From: Sphingomonas montanisoli
Lineage (GTDB): Bacteria; Pseudomonadota; Alphaproteobacteria; Sphingomonadales; Sphingomonadaceae
Assembly (NCBI RefSeq): GCF_008274695.1
Contig: NZ_VTOU01000003.1
Location: 868,001-932,000, forward strand
DNA length: 64,000 nt
Reading direction: 5' to 3'
Below are positions 49,301 to 57,981 of the stretch, piece by piece; within the stretch, counting starts at the first letter, position 1; every line of letters begins with the position of its first letter. The notes under the pieces were generated by a model. That model was not told the origin of the DNA. It saw nothing but the letters and a program-made list of their open reading frames with translations, and ran no database searches. The translations under genes were made by a program, and so were the position numbers.

Positions 49301-50617
49301 TCATTTGCCGATGCAGAAAGCTCCGAACAGCGCATCGAACATCGCCTCGGCCCCCGCCCTACCCGTCAGCGAATCGAACGCACCGCGTGCGACGCGAAGC
49401 GACTCGGCCTGCAACAAAGGATCGCCCGCACTCAAGGCGTCGGCGATCGCGTCGCTCGCTTCAGCGATCAACGCGGCCTGCCGTGTGTTCAATGCGGCCT
49501 CATCGGGACGCGGCGTCAGCTGCTCCGCTCTCGCTACTAATTGCGCGGCAAGCGCGTCGAGTCCGTCCCCACTGTGCGCCGACAGCGCGAGATCTATATC
49601 GTCGCCATGTGATCGAACGTCCGATTGTGCGCCGAGCCGCAGCGCCCCGGCCGGAGCCTGCGCCGGTTCGCCCAACCATAACACGACATCGGCCGTCGCA
49701 ACCGCGCGCCGCGCCCGATCGATACCGATCAACTCAATCGCGTCGGCGCTATCATCGCGCAGGCCCGCCACATCGATCAGGACAAAGGCATGCCCCCCGA
49801 TCTGCATCGGCGCCTCGATCATATCGCGCGTCGTTCCCGCTATCTCTGAAACGATCGCCGCGTCCCTCCCGAGAAGCGCATTGAACAGCGACGATTTGCC
49901 GGCGTTAGGCGGACCGGCCAGCACGACGCGGATGCCATCGCGAAGGCGCTCCGCGCGCGGACGGCTCAGCCAGCGCTCAAGTTCGCCGCGCAGGCCGACC
50001 AGGTCACGACTAATGTCGACGCCCTCCCCCACATCGTCTTCACCCGAGAAATCGAGCACAGCCTCAAGCCGCGCCGACAACGCCAACAAGGTCGCCTGCC
50101 ACGCGTCTACGGCACGGCTCAACATCCCCTCGTGCATCAGCAGCGCATGGCGCCTCTGTGCCTCCGTCTCCGCTCCGAGGAGATCACCGAGTGCCTCCGC
50201 CTCGATCAGGTCGATGCGGCCATTGAGCAACGCCCGACGAGTGAACTCGCCGGCTTCAGCAGCGCGCAGACCCGGCTGCGCAGCAAGGCAATCCAAGACG
50301 GCCGCGATAACCGCCCTGCCACCGTGCACGTGAAACTCGGCCAAATCCTCGCCGGTCGCCGTCGCCGGCCCCGGAAACCACAACAGCAGCGCCTCATCGA
50401 GCAATCGCCCATTGCCGGGATCGACAAGCCGGCGCAGCGCGGCGCGGCGCGGCGGTGGCAGTGGCCGGGCTGTCAACGCTGTTATGACATCGCCTGCATG
50501 CTGGCCGCTGACGCGCACCACGCCGATCCCTGCCGGCGGCATTCCACTCGACAGCGCGAAGATCGTGGATGTTGGGAAGGCCCCGGTGTCGGGACTATTT
50601 TGCCGACGTTCCGGCAC
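49301..50617 (-). CDS. mnmE: tRNA modification GTPase MnmE (TrmE)
   Basis: GTPase partner of MnmG. Seen: the formyl-THF-binding N domain (TIFALSSGMPPAGIGVVRVSG, LRRLVDPGNGRLLDEALLLWF, EDLAEFHVHGG), G domain with GPPNAGKSSLFNALL near residue 230 and DVAGLRDDSAD, and the C-terminal CIGK with the catalytic cysteine. The start is uncertain: ATG 50542 would cut off the conserved TIFALSSG strand, so GTG 50617 is preferred (438 residues); a TTG at 50632 is also in frame. Either choice overlaps the upstream DUF6489 gene. Confidence 0.93.
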   Translation of the reverse strand: MPERRQNSPDTGAFPTSTIFALSSGMPPAGIGVVRVSGQHAGDVITALTARPLPPPRRAALRRLVDPGNGRLLDEALLLWFPGPATATGEDLAEFHVHGGRAVIAAVLDCLAAQPGLRAAEAGEFTRRALLNGRIDLIEAEALGDLLGAETEAQRRHALLMHEGMLSRAVDAWQATLLALSARLEAVLDFSGEDDVGEGVDISRDLVGLRGELERWLSRPRAERLRDGIRVVLAGPPNAGKSSLFNALLGRDAAIVSEIAGTTRDMIEAPMQIGGHAFVLIDVAGLRDDSADAIELIGIDRARRAVATADVVLWLGEPAQAPAGALRLGAQSDVRSHGDDIDLALSAHSGDGLDALAAQLVARAEQLTPRPDEAALNTRQAALIAEASDAIADALSAGDPLLQAESLRVARGAFDSLTGRAGAEAMFDALFGAFCIGK

Positions 50618-50837
50618 GACTGATCTGGTCAAGCATCGAGCGCCACATGGACATGCCCGCTTCGCCCATCGGCATCCATTGGCCGATCATGCTCTGCAAT
50701 GCATCCGGGGTGATCCCCTCTTCCATCATACGCTTCATCTTATCGGTATAGGCATCGTGGATCGCCGTCATGTCGGGCAAGCCCATCAGTCGCCGCGCTT
50801 CTTCCGGCGTGCAATCGACGTCCACCGATACCTTCAT
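50595..50837 (-). CDS. DUF6489 family protein
   Basis: An 80-residue protein starting MKVSVDVDCTPEEARRLMGLPD, the DUF6489 signature found next to mnmE in sphingomonads. It is helical, methionine-rich and carries IGQWMPMGEAGMSMWRSML near the end. The conserved CTPEEARR motif has no known function. It overlaps the start of mnmE, so the two are likely co-translated. Role unknown; a link to tRNA modification is only suggested by position. Confidence 0.83.
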   Translation of the reverse strand: MKVSVDVDCTPEEARRLMGLPDMTAIHDAYTDKMKRMMEEGITPDALQSMIGQWMPMGEAGMSMWRSMLDQISRAGTSAK

Positions 50838-50958
50838 CGCCGCTCCGATCATAAGACATTGAAACGACGCAAGGCCGCGTTAGGCTTATCGCAGGCATGC
50901 CGCTTGCGCACAAGCGAGCCGACTCATCGCGGTGCTAGTGCCCACAAGGAGAAATTCC

Positions 50959-51654
50959 ATGGGAAAAACTATCGATATCAATGCTTTGGATGGATCTATC
51001 TTTCCTTGCTATCTTGCCGAGCCCACCGATGCACCCCGCGGCGCGATCATCGTGATCCAGGAAATCTTCGGCGTAAATCCGGGGATACGCGCGAAAGCCG
51101 ATGAATGGGCATCACACGGATATGTCGCACTCGCGCCTGATCTGTTCTGGCGTATCGAACCCGGGATCGAGCTCAATCCCGATGTCGAGCCAGAGATGCA
51201 GCGCGCTTTCGAACTGTTCGGCCAGTTCGATCAGGCGAAGGGGATCGAGGATATCGAAGCTACGATCCGCGCCGCGCGCAAGCTGGCCGATGGCGGCAAA
51301 GTCGGTGCCGTAGGTTACTGCCTCGGCGGGCGCCTCGCTTATATGACCGCCACGCGCACCGATGTTGACGCGAGCGTCGGCTATTACGGCGTGGGCATAG
51401 ACGGCCTGCTCAACGAATCGCACGCGATCGCCCATCCGCTGATGCTGCACATCCCGACCTCCGATCACTTCGTCGATGCCGATGCGCAGAAGGCAATGCA
51501 CGAAGGGCTCGACGATCATCCCAAGGTCACGCTCCACGACTATCCCGGCCTCGATCACGGTTTTGCGACCACGTCGGGCAACCGTCGCGACGATGCCGGT
51601 GCGAAGCTTGCCGACGAACGCACCGCGGCCTTCTTCGCCAAGCATATCGGATGA
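50959..51654 (+). CDS. Dienelactone hydrolase family protein
   Basis: A 231-residue alpha/beta-hydrolase. AIIVIQEIFGVNPGIRAKADEWA holds the family's glutamate; VGAVGYCLGGRLAYM near residue 120 holds the nucleophilic cysteine in G-Y-C-x-G-G; DHFVDADA and LDHGFATTSGNRR supply the aspartate and histidine. The substrate is not inferable; true dienelactone hydrolysis is one option. ATG 50959 follows AAGGAGA by about 6 bases. The next gene overlaps by ATGA, suggesting a two-gene operon with the quinone oxidoreductase. Confidence 0.93.
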   Translation: MGKTIDINALDGSIFPCYLAEPTDAPRGAIIVIQEIFGVNPGIRAKADEWASHGYVALAPDLFWRIEPGIELNPDVEPEMQRAFELFGQFDQAKGIEDIEATIRAARKLADGGKVGAVGYCLGGRLAYMTATRTDVDASVGYYGVGIDGLLNESHAIAHPLMLHIPTSDHFVDADAQKAMHEGLDDHPKVTLHDYPGLDHGFATTSGNRRDDAGAKLADERTAAFFAKHIG

Positions 51655-52628
51655 GCGAGTGGCGCCTTTCGGTCGCGGCCTATGGCGGTCCTGAAGCGAT
51701 TGCACGCGAGGATCTCGGCGCGTTGCAACCCGGCCCAGGCGAGGTGCTGGTCCGGCATCGCGCGATCGGGGTCAACTTCATCGATACCTATCATCGCACC
51801 GGCCTCTATCCGGTGCCGCTGCCAGCGGGGCTCGGGGTCGAGGCGGCCGGCGTCGTCGAGGCTCTCGGTGAAGGCGTCCAGGGATTGCGGATCGGGGAGC
51901 GCGTTGCCTATGTCACGCGTGTTCCCGGCAGCTATGCCACCGCGCGTACAGTCCCCGCAGGCGAGTTGATCAGCCTTCCCGACTCCGTAACCGACGATCT
52001 CGCCGCTGCAGCCTTGCTCAAGGGGCTGACAGCCGAGGCGCTGATCTTCCGATGCGCACGTGTCGATAAGGGCGCCACCGCGCTCGTGCACGCCGCCGCG
52101 GGCGGTGTCGGCCAGATTCTCGTTCAATGGCTTCACGCTGTCGGCGTTACCGTAATCGCGCATTGTGGATCGGTCGAGAAGGCGGCAATCGCACGATCGA
52201 TGGGCGCCGACCACGCGCTGCACTGCGGGTTCGACACCCTGGCGGAAGAGGTCCGCGCTCTCACCAATGGTCGCGGCGCCGATGTCAGCTTCGACGGCGT
52301 AGGGGCAGAGAGCTGGACCGCCTCGCTCGATGCCCTCGCCCGGCGCGGCATGATGGTGACGTTCGGCAATGCCTCGGGGCCGGTGCCGCCCTTCTCGCCC
52401 CTCGAACTGTCACGGCGCGGGTCGCTGTTCGTCTCCCGGCCGACCCTGTTCGACTATATCGTCACGCCCGAGGAGCGGCAGGTGGCGGCCGATCGGCTGT
52501 TTACCGCACTCTCAGACGGCACGGTGAAGATCACGATCGGCAAGCGTTTCGCGCTGATCGACGCGGCCGATGCGCATCGCGCACTCGAGGCCCGGCAGAC
52601 CACCGGATCGACACTGCTGATCCCCTGA
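51651..52628 (+). CDS. NADPH:quinone reductase, Qor-type medium-chain dehydrogenase
   Basis: A 325-residue zinc-free medium-chain reductase. GVNFIDTYHRTGLYPVPLP near residue 38 is the Qor signature, and LVHAAAGGVGQILVQWLHAVG near 145 the NADPH fold. No structural zinc cysteines are seen. It reduces quinones or enals in one- or two-electron steps. It overlaps the dienelactone hydrolase gene by 4 bases; a hairpin follows the stop. Confidence 0.94.
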   Translation: MSEWRLSVAAYGGPEAIAREDLGALQPGPGEVLVRHRAIGVNFIDTYHRTGLYPVPLPAGLGVEAAGVVEALGEGVQGLRIGERVAYVTRVPGSYATARTVPAGELISLPDSVTDDLAAAALLKGLTAEALIFRCARVDKGATALVHAAAGGVGQILVQWLHAVGVTVIAHCGSVEKAAIARSMGADHALHCGFDTLAEEVRALTNGRGADVSFDGVGAESWTASLDALARRGMMVTFGNASGPVPPFSPLELSRRGSLFVSRPTLFDYIVTPEERQVAADRLFTALSDGTVKITIGKRFALIDAADAHRALEARQTTGSTLLIP

Positions 52629-52635
52629 AACGAAA

Positions 52636-52657
52636 AAGGGGGCCATTTGGCCCCCTT
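52636..52657 (-). terminator. Terminator hairpin between qor and the choice-of-anchor A gene
   Basis: AAGGGGGCC-ATTT-GGCCCCCTT at 52636-52657, preceded on the plus strand by AAAAA, which becomes a T run after the hairpin on the minus strand. It fits a terminator for the minus-strand gene and, since the genes converge, may work in both directions. Confidence 0.8.
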
Positions 52658-52677
52658 CGCCGTTCGAATGATTGAAA

Positions 52678-53736
52678 TTACGCGCGGATGAGAACCAGCC
52701 CGCGCTGGCGTCGCATCACGCCACCGACCAGACCGAAGCCCAGGATCAGCATCGCCCACGTCGTCGGCTCGGGCATCGCCGAGACGCTGCCGCCGACCGA
52801 CGAGAGATCACCCTGGAAGTTGAGCGCGTGAACTTCGCCGTAGAGCGAGACGTTGTTCGCGATCAGGTTGCCCTCAAGGTTACCACGGCTGTCCTTCACG
52901 AAGGTCGCCTTCGGCGCCAGAACGGTGCCCTGCCAGTCACCCAGCGTCAGGTCGGTCGCTTCGTAGAAGTTCCAGATGATGTTCTGCGCCGAACCGGTAT
53001 TCGCCATATTGGCGTTGATCGAACCGCTGCTCAGGTTGCCGGCGACGTTGATGATCGTCGTCTTGCCCGAACCCGAAGTGATGCTGATCTGGTCGCCGAT
53101 GCTCTTGAGCTGATCGACGGTGGTGTTGATCACATTGAAGGCGCCAGTGGCGTTATAGGTGAATTTGTTGTTCGCCGTGCTCGCCGTGCCGGTGCTCGCC
53201 AACGCCTTCAGATTGTCCGACAGGCTCGTCATGTTATTGATGAGCGAGGCCTTCTGGCTGGTCAGCGCGCTGGTGAAATTCGGATTGCTCTGAGCAAGGC
53301 CTGTCGTCGGCGACAGATTGTTCTGCAGGCCGGCACTGTTGGTGCCGCCGACATAAACTGTGTTGCCGTTGGTCTGACGCTCGAGCTGATAGACGTTCTG
53401 GTTGCCGCCAACCACGAGATCGCCCTGCTTGAAGTCGATCTTCTGGCCAGCGGTGTTACCGACGACCGTGAGCGAGCCCGTGCCGTTGGCCGAAGCCGAG
53501 GTGGCCGTGAAGTTATACTGGCCGTTGGTCGCCTGGATGTTACCGCCGACGAAGGTGCGACCCTCGATCTCACTGTTCATCTGAACGATGTTGTTGAACG
53601 CGATGAGGTTCCATTCCTTGAGCTGCGCCGCCGTGCTCGTCACGGGCGTGGCGATCATGGCAGCCTGCGCCGAACCAGCTGCGGCAAGCGCCAGCAGGCC
53701 AACACTCACATTCCGAACCATCTGCGTCCAACGCAT
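52678..53736 (-). CDS. Choice-of-anchor A family protein with PEP-CTERM sorting signal
   Basis: A 352-residue exported protein: a signal peptide (ALAAAGSAQA), then the choice-of-anchor A domain with LKEWNLIAFNNIVQMNSEIEG and RTFVGGN near residue 55 and WNFYEATDLTLGDWQGTVLAPKA near 260, low in charge and rich in N, T, S and G. The C terminus has the PEP-CTERM tripartite signal: MPEPTTWAMLI, a hydrophobic helix, then RRQR. Such proteins are processed by exosortase and displayed outside. AGGGA is 8 bases before ATG 53736; ATG 53742 is too close. A single isolated gene; no exosortase is in the window. Confidence 0.9.
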   Translation of the reverse strand: MRWTQMVRNVSVGLLALAAAGSAQAAMIATPVTSTAAQLKEWNLIAFNNIVQMNSEIEGRTFVGGNIQATNGQYNFTATSASANGTGSLTVVGNTAGQKIDFKQGDLVVGGNQNVYQLERQTNGNTVYVGGTNSAGLQNNLSPTTGLAQSNPNFTSALTSQKASLINNMTSLSDNLKALASTGTASTANNKFTYNATGAFNVINTTVDQLKSIGDQISITSGSGKTTIINVAGNLSSGSINANMANTGSAQNIIWNFYEATDLTLGDWQGTVLAPKATFVKDSRGNLEGNLIANNVSLYGEVHALNFQGDLSSVGGSVSAMPEPTTWAMLILGFGLVGGVMRRQRGLVLIRA

Positions 53737-54056
53737 CGTCATATTCCCTGTTCGCGCCGGTGTTGCCCACCCACGCATCGTCCGTCCCCCAGCGCTTATC
53801 CAAAACGGGAGAAAAGAAACAGTGAATTCACGCGCTGCTCACCAAGCCGATATGTAAAGATTTCCGACATTAATTCAGCTTGAAGATGTGATTCAGTAGC
53901 GCGCAAGGTCAGATAGATCGAAATCGCCGATATCGTTGTAAAAGTCGCCGACAAGCCGAAGCGAATTTTTTACAATTTCAGCGGCCTTCCCGTCAGAGAA
54001 ACCGCGCCCTGGCGTGCCAAAAAGCCGCCAAGTGCACGAATCACGCGATTCGGGAA
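53737..54056. other. 320-bp gene-free interval between the anchor and TerC genes
   Basis: Less GC-rich than its surroundings, with a GAATTTTTTACAATTT stretch. A CGAATC-ACGC-GATTCG inverted repeat is at 54037-54052, close to the TerC stop. No open frame with coding character, RNA gene or clear promoter was recognised; it should hold the promoter of the leftward anchor gene and the end of terC. Confidence 0.5.
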
Positions 54057-54701
54057 TCAGCCGAGGAAAGGCGCGATCTGATGTCCGCCTTCGTAGATCA
54101 TCTTGATCGCGACATAGACGATCACAACCAGGCCGACATAGCCGATCCAGCGATAGCGCTCGATGTAACGCGCGATCAGATTGGCCGCGATGCCCATCAG
54201 CGCCACCGACAACAGCAAGCCGACGACCAGGATTCCGGGATGCTCGCGCGCGGCACCGGCGACCGCCAGCACATTGTCGAGACTCATCGAGACGTCGGCG
54301 AGCGCGACCGACCAGGCGGCGCCCAGGAAGCTCTTGGGCTGCGGAACACCGTCATGATCCTCGGGGGCACCCTCGCCCGTCTGCATTCGCAGCTCGCGGA
54401 ACATCTTCCACGCGACCCAAAGCAGCAGCAGACCGCCCGCGAAGACCAGCCCGACGATGTTCATCAGCGCGCTGACGCCGACCGCGAAAACGATCCGGAG
54501 CACCAGTGCGGCACCAATGCCGATCAGGATGACCTTCTTGCGCTGGGCCGGTGGCAAACCCGCCGCCAGTGCGCCGACGACGATCGCATTGTCACCCGCC
54601 AGCATCACATCGATCATCAGCACCTGGACGAACGCGGCCAGGGCGGAGGGCGATCCGATATTGGAGAAATCGGCGACGATGTGGTTCCAGAGGTCGATCA
54701 T
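54057..54701 (-). CDS. TerC family integral membrane protein (YjbE-like)
   Basis: A 214-residue protein with six or seven transmembrane helices. VLMIDVMLAGDNAIVVGALAAGL and WSVALADVSMSLDNVLAVAGAA are the two acidic-asparagine motifs (GDN and SLDN) of TerC proteins, thought to bind Mn or Ca ions. The YjbE group carries manganese outward, probably into exported metalloenzymes. A 40-residue cytosolic loop (RELRMQTGEGAPEDHDG) divides the two halves. Minus strand, downstream of rho. Confidence 0.92.
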   Translation of the reverse strand: MIDLWNHIVADFSNIGSPSALAAFVQVLMIDVMLAGDNAIVVGALAAGLPPAQRKKVILIGIGAALVLRIVFAVGVSALMNIVGLVFAGGLLLLWVAWKMFRELRMQTGEGAPEDHDGVPQPKSFLGAAWSVALADVSMSLDNVLAVAGAAREHPGILVVGLLLSVALMGIAANLIARYIERYRWIGYVGLVVIVYVAIKMIYEGGHQIAPFLG

Positions 54702-54755
54702 GACCCGCTGTTAGGATGGGAAAGCGCGGCTGTCGATGGACCCTGCGCCGGAATC

Positions 54756-56012
54756 CTACTGGTTCATCGAATCGAAGAAGTCTTCGTTCGTCTTCGAATC
54801 CTTCATCTTGTCGAGCAGGAACTCCATCGCGTCGATGGTGCCCATCTGCATGAGGATGCGGCGTAGCACCCACATCTTGCTGAGCTTGCCCTTGTCGACC
54901 AGCAACTCTTCCTTGCGTGTGCCCGATTTCCCGACGTCCATCGCCGGGAAGATGCGCTTGTCGGCGACCTTGCGATCGAGGACGATTTCGGAGTTACCGG
55001 TGCCCTTGAACTCTTCGAAGATGACCTCGTCCATGCGGCTGCCGGTATCGATCAGCGCGGTGGCGATGATCGAGAGCGAGCCACCCTCCTCGATGTTGCG
55101 CGCGGCGCCGAAGAAGCGCTTCGGGCGCTGCAGGGCGTTCGCATCGACACCACCGGTCAGCACTTTGCCCGACGAGGGAACGACGGTGTTGTAGGCCCGG
55201 CCGAGACGGGTGATCGAGTCGAGCAGGATCACGACGTCCTTCTTGTGCTCGACAAGGCGCTTGGCCTTTTCGATCACCATTTCGGCGACCTGGACGTGGC
55301 GCTGCGCAGGCTCGTCGAAGGTCGAGGAAATGACCTCGCCCTTCACGCTGCGCTGCATGTCAGTGACTTCCTCCGGCCGCTCGTCGATCAGCAGCACGAT
55401 CAGGAAGACTTCCGGATGGTTATCGGTGATCGCCTTGGCGATGTTCTGCAGCAGAACCGTCTTACCAACGCGCGGCGGTGCGACGATCAGCGCGCGCTGG
55501 CCCTTGCCCTGCGGCGCGACGATATCGATCACGCGGGAAGACTTGTCCTTCACGGTCGGATCGAGCGTGTCGAGGGTAAGCTTCTGCTCGGGATAGAGCG
55601 GGGTCAGATTGTCGAAATTGACGCGATGGCGGACCGCGTCGGGATCATCGAAGTTGACCGAGACCAGCTTGGTCAGCGCGAAATAGCGTTCACCATCCTT
55701 GGGCCCGCGGACTTCGCCTTCGACTGTGTCACCGGTGCGCAGGCCGAATTTGCGAACCTGGTTGGGCGAAATGTAGATGTCGTCGGGGCCCGCGAGATAA
55801 TTTGCCTCGGGGCTGCGCAGGAAGCCGAAGCCATCGGGCAGCACCTCGATCGTGCCGAGCCCCATGATCTGCTCACCATTTTCGGCTTCGACCTTCAGGA
55901 TCGCAAACATCAGATCCTGTTTGCGCATCGTCGACGCGCCCTCGACACCCAGCTCCTCGGCCATGCTGACCAGGTCGGCGGGGGTCTTTTTCTTGAGGTC
56001 TTTCAGATGCAT
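54756..56012 (-). CDS. rho: Transcription termination factor Rho
   Basis: RNA-dependent helicase that ends transcripts. The 418-residue product has the N-terminal helical and cold-shock RNA-binding domain ([25 protein letters not shown] near 60, primary site), then Walker A in [19 protein letters not shown] near 175, Walker [17 protein letters not shown] near 260, and the Q-loop/R-loop region [15 protein letters not shown]. Length is typical and no large insert is seen. It lies downstream of hemE-hemJ; the 153-bp leader probably includes its own promoter, but none is clear. Confidence 0.98.
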   Translation of the reverse strand: MHLKDLKKKTPADLVSMAEELGVEGASTMRKQDLMFAILKVEAENGEQIMGLGTIEVLPDGFGFLRSPEANYLAGPDDIYISPNQVRKFGLRTGDTVEGEVRGPKDGERYFALTKLVSVNFDDPDAVRHRVNFDNLTPLYPEQKLTLDTLDPTVKDKSSRVIDIVAPQGKGQRALIVAPPRVGKTVLLQNIAKAITDNHPEVFLIVLLIDERPEEVTDMQRSVKGEVISSTFDEPAQRHVQVAEMVIEKAKRLVEHKKDVVILLDSITRLGRAYNTVVPSSGKVLTGGVDANALQRPKRFFGAARNIEEGGSLSIIATALIDTGSRMDEVIFEEFKGTGNSEIVLDRKVADKRIFPAMDVGKSGTRKEELLVDKGKLSKMWVLRRILMQMGTIDAMEFLLDKMKDSKTNEDFFDSMNQ

Positions 56013-56165
56013 GCGGGTCGAAGTCCTGCGGGAGCTTGGGAGGATCGGTAGCGGCGATCAGCGCGCGTAAAACCAATGCTGTCAGTCGGGAAAAGTGCCT
56101 TGCTCGAACGGCAGGCCTGTTCTGTGCCCGCAGCTAAGCAGCGTGAGGCGTCAAGTCAAGCTGAC

Positions 56166-56618
56166 TTAGAACGGCCGGACGATGACCAGGATGACGATGA
56201 TGGCGGTGGCGATACCCGGAATCTCGTTCATGAACCGCAGAGATTTGTCGGACGGTGCGCGATATCCGGACGCCATCCGCTTGCCATAGCCGACCGCCCA
56301 GCCGTGAAAGCCCGAGAGCGCGAACACCGTCGCGAACTTGGCGAGGAACCAGGGCGTGGTCCACAATCCCTGGTCGAAGGCCAGAGTCAGCCCGAAAATC
56401 CAGACGATCGCCATCGCCGGGGTGATGATGATCGACCGCAGCCGTCGCTCACGCTCGATCCATGCCTTGTCCTCGGTCGATCCCGGCGTCGATGCCCAAT
56501 GATAGATGTAGAAGCGCGGCAGCATGAAAAGCCCCGCCATCCAGAAGATGACGAAGATCAGATGCCCTGCCTTCACCCAGGGATAGGCATTGCCCAGAAA
56601 TCCGACATAGGCGTCCAT
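56166..56618 (-). CDS. hemJ: Protoporphyrinogen oxidase HemJ
   Basis: A 150-residue membrane enzyme for the oxidation of protoporphyrinogen IX. GHLIFVIFWMAGLFMLPRFYIYH near residue 18, MAIVWIFGLTLAF, WFLAKFATVFALSGFHGW and FMNEIPGIATAIIVILVIVRPF are the HemJ signatures, including the conserved histidine and lysine. There are four transmembrane helices. It lies 7 bases after hemE in the same direction, giving two successive heme steps. The start at 56618 (MDAYVG) is preferred because 14 extra upstream residues would overlap hemE. Confidence 0.93.
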   Translation of the reverse strand: MDAYVGFLGNAYPWVKAGHLIFVIFWMAGLFMLPRFYIYHWASTPGSTEDKAWIERERRLRSIIITPAMAIVWIFGLTLAFDQGLWTTPWFLAKFATVFALSGFHGWAVGYGKRMASGYRAPSDKSLRFMNEIPGIATAIIVILVIVRPF

Positions 56619-56625
56619 CAAAGCT

Positions 56626-57681
56626 TCAACCCCGCAGCCGGCCCAGAAGTTGCTCGACATGCGCGATCGGCACGTCGGGCGTTATGCCGTGGCCCAGATT
56701 GAACACATGCGGACGTGCCGGAAAAGCCCCTCTGATCGTATCGATCGCCGTATCGAGCGCCTCGCCACCGATCAACAAGGCCATCGGATCGAGATTACCC
56801 TGCACCGGCAGATTTTCGGGCAGGCTGGCATCCGCCCAGACCGGATCGACCGTCTCGTCGAGTCCGACCGCACTAACCCCCGTTTCGCGGGCATAAGCGG
56901 GAAGCTTGCCGCCAGCGCCTTTCGGAAAGCCGATGATCGGCGTGTCGGGATGGCGACGACGCAGTTCGGCGACCATCTTCGCCGTCGGCGCGATGACCCA
57001 GCGTTCGAACTCGCGCGGAGCAAGACTGCCCGACCAACTGTCGAACAACTGGACCGCATCGACACCCGCATCGATCTGCTTGGACAGATAATCGACCGTG
57101 GCATCGACCAGCGTATCGATGATCGCACCGAAAGCCGCCGGGTCGCGATAAGCCATGCGCCGCGTCTCGGCCTGCTCACGGCTTCCCTGTCCCGCAACCA
57201 TGTAGGTCGCGACGGTCCAGGGACTTCCCGCAAACCCCAGGAAGGTGGTGCGCTCGGGCAGGCCGGCGCGCACCTTGCGGACGGTGTCGTAAATCGGATC
57301 GAGGCGATCGGCGACAGGCTCGAGCACGGACAGCGCATGATCGACGAGGGTTGGCGACAGGCGCGGCCCCTCGCCAACCTCGAACCGCAGATCCTGGCCC
57401 AGCGCGTGGGGGATCACCAGGATGTCCGAAAACAGGATCGCGCCGTCGAATCCGAAGCGGCGGATCGGCTGAAGCGTGATCTCGGCCGCCGCATCGCTGT
57501 CATAGGCCATGGCGAGGAACCCGCCCTTTTCGGCCCGCAGCGCGCGATATTCGGGCAGATACCGCCCTGCCTGCCGCATCAGCCACACCGGCGGCGGATC
57601 GCGCCGTTCACCGCGCAGCACCGCGAGCAGGGGGCGATCCGCATCGCTGACGGATTCGTGACGCGTCGCCATCATCTTCAT
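56626..57681 (-). CDS. hemE: Uroporphyrinogen decarboxylase
   Basis: Converts uroporphyrinogen III to coproporphyrinogen III. The 351-residue barrel has PPPVWLMRQAGRYLPEYR near residue 28 (substrate arginines), ILFSDILVIPHALGQ near 82 (catalytic aspartate), LFDSWSGSLAPREFE near 213 and FNLGHGITPDVPIAHVEQL at the end. hemE next to the origin is usual in alphaproteobacteria such as Caulobacter. It is divergent from ppsR across the 300-bp putative oriC. Confidence 0.97.
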   Translation of the reverse strand: MKMMATRHESVSDADRPLLAVLRGERRDPPPVWLMRQAGRYLPEYRALRAEKGGFLAMAYDSDAAAEITLQPIRRFGFDGAILFSDILVIPHALGQDLRFEVGEGPRLSPTLVDHALSVLEPVADRLDPIYDTVRKVRAGLPERTTFLGFAGSPWTVATYMVAGQGSREQAETRRMAYRDPAAFGAIIDTLVDATVDYLSKQIDAGVDAVQLFDSWSGSLAPREFERWVIAPTAKMVAELRRRHPDTPIIGFPKGAGGKLPAYARETGVSAVGLDETVDPVWADASLPENLPVQGNLDPMALLIGGEALDTAIDTIRGAFPARPHVFNLGHGITPDVPIAHVEQLLGRLRG

Positions 57682-57741
57682 GACTCTCTTAAGGAACTAA
57701 AGAATGGAAGTAGGAGTTTGTAGGGGTTCGGGAAGCGGGGT

Positions 57742-57750
57742 TTATTCACA
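57742..57750 (+). promoter_or_regulatory. DnaA box, perfect (TTATTCACA)
   Basis: Exact match to the consensus TTATNCACA, in the hemE-ppsR gap next to the AT-richer block. Confidence 0.75.
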
Positions 57751-57822
57751 AGCAGCCCGATTGCCAACAGCTTGACTCCTGCCGCGTCGTGATCCGCCGC
57801 CGAGTCCCTGATGTCATTCCCG

Positions 57823-57831
57823 TTATCCACA
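57823..57831 (+). promoter_or_regulatory. DnaA box, perfect (TTATCCACA)
   Basis: Exact high-affinity DnaA 9-mer, same orientation as the box 81 bases to the left. Confidence 0.8.
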
Positions 57832-57947
57832 GCCCCATCGATTCGGTGCACCACCTGTGGACGAATCGATGAAGTGAGTCAGGGTCAGCGGGGAGCGATG
57901 CAGCGCTTGAAACGACACCCGCCGTTCGGGTAGCGCCATCCCCATGT

Positions 57948-57956
57948 TTTTCCACA
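57948..57956 (+). promoter_or_regulatory. DnaA box, one mismatch (TTTTCCACA)
   Basis: One base from TTATCCACA, same orientation, 26 bases before the ppsR start. Confidence 0.6.
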
Positions 57957-57981
57957 GGTCTGTCCAGCGGGCACGGCGCCT

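Larger units (their letters stand above)
57682..57981. other. Putative chromosomal replication origin (oriC)
   Basis: A gene-free interval between divergent hemE and ppsR. It holds two perfect DnaA boxes (TTATTCACA 57742-57750; TTATCCACA 57823-57831), one near-perfect box (TTTTCCACA 57948-57956), a weak reverse box (57856-57864) and a comparatively AT-rich block at 57686-57720 that could unwind. Six GANTC sites lie at 57682, 57774, 57802, 57840, 57863 and 57876. Gene direction switches here, and the flanking order hemE / ppsR-maf-aroE-coaE-dnaQ is that of the Caulobacter origin. Confidence 0.82.

Noticed and set aside
50326-50341. CACGTGAAAC half-match to parS inside mnmE
   Set aside because: Only one half of the palindrome is kept; about five mismatches to the consensus.
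57686-57700. TTAA-containing stretch near the origin as a CtrA site
   Set aside because: A second TTAA at the required 7-base spacing is missing.
57856-57864. Reverse-strand DnaA box TGTGGACGA
   Set aside because: Two mismatches to the consensus; mentioned in the origin entry but not counted as a box.
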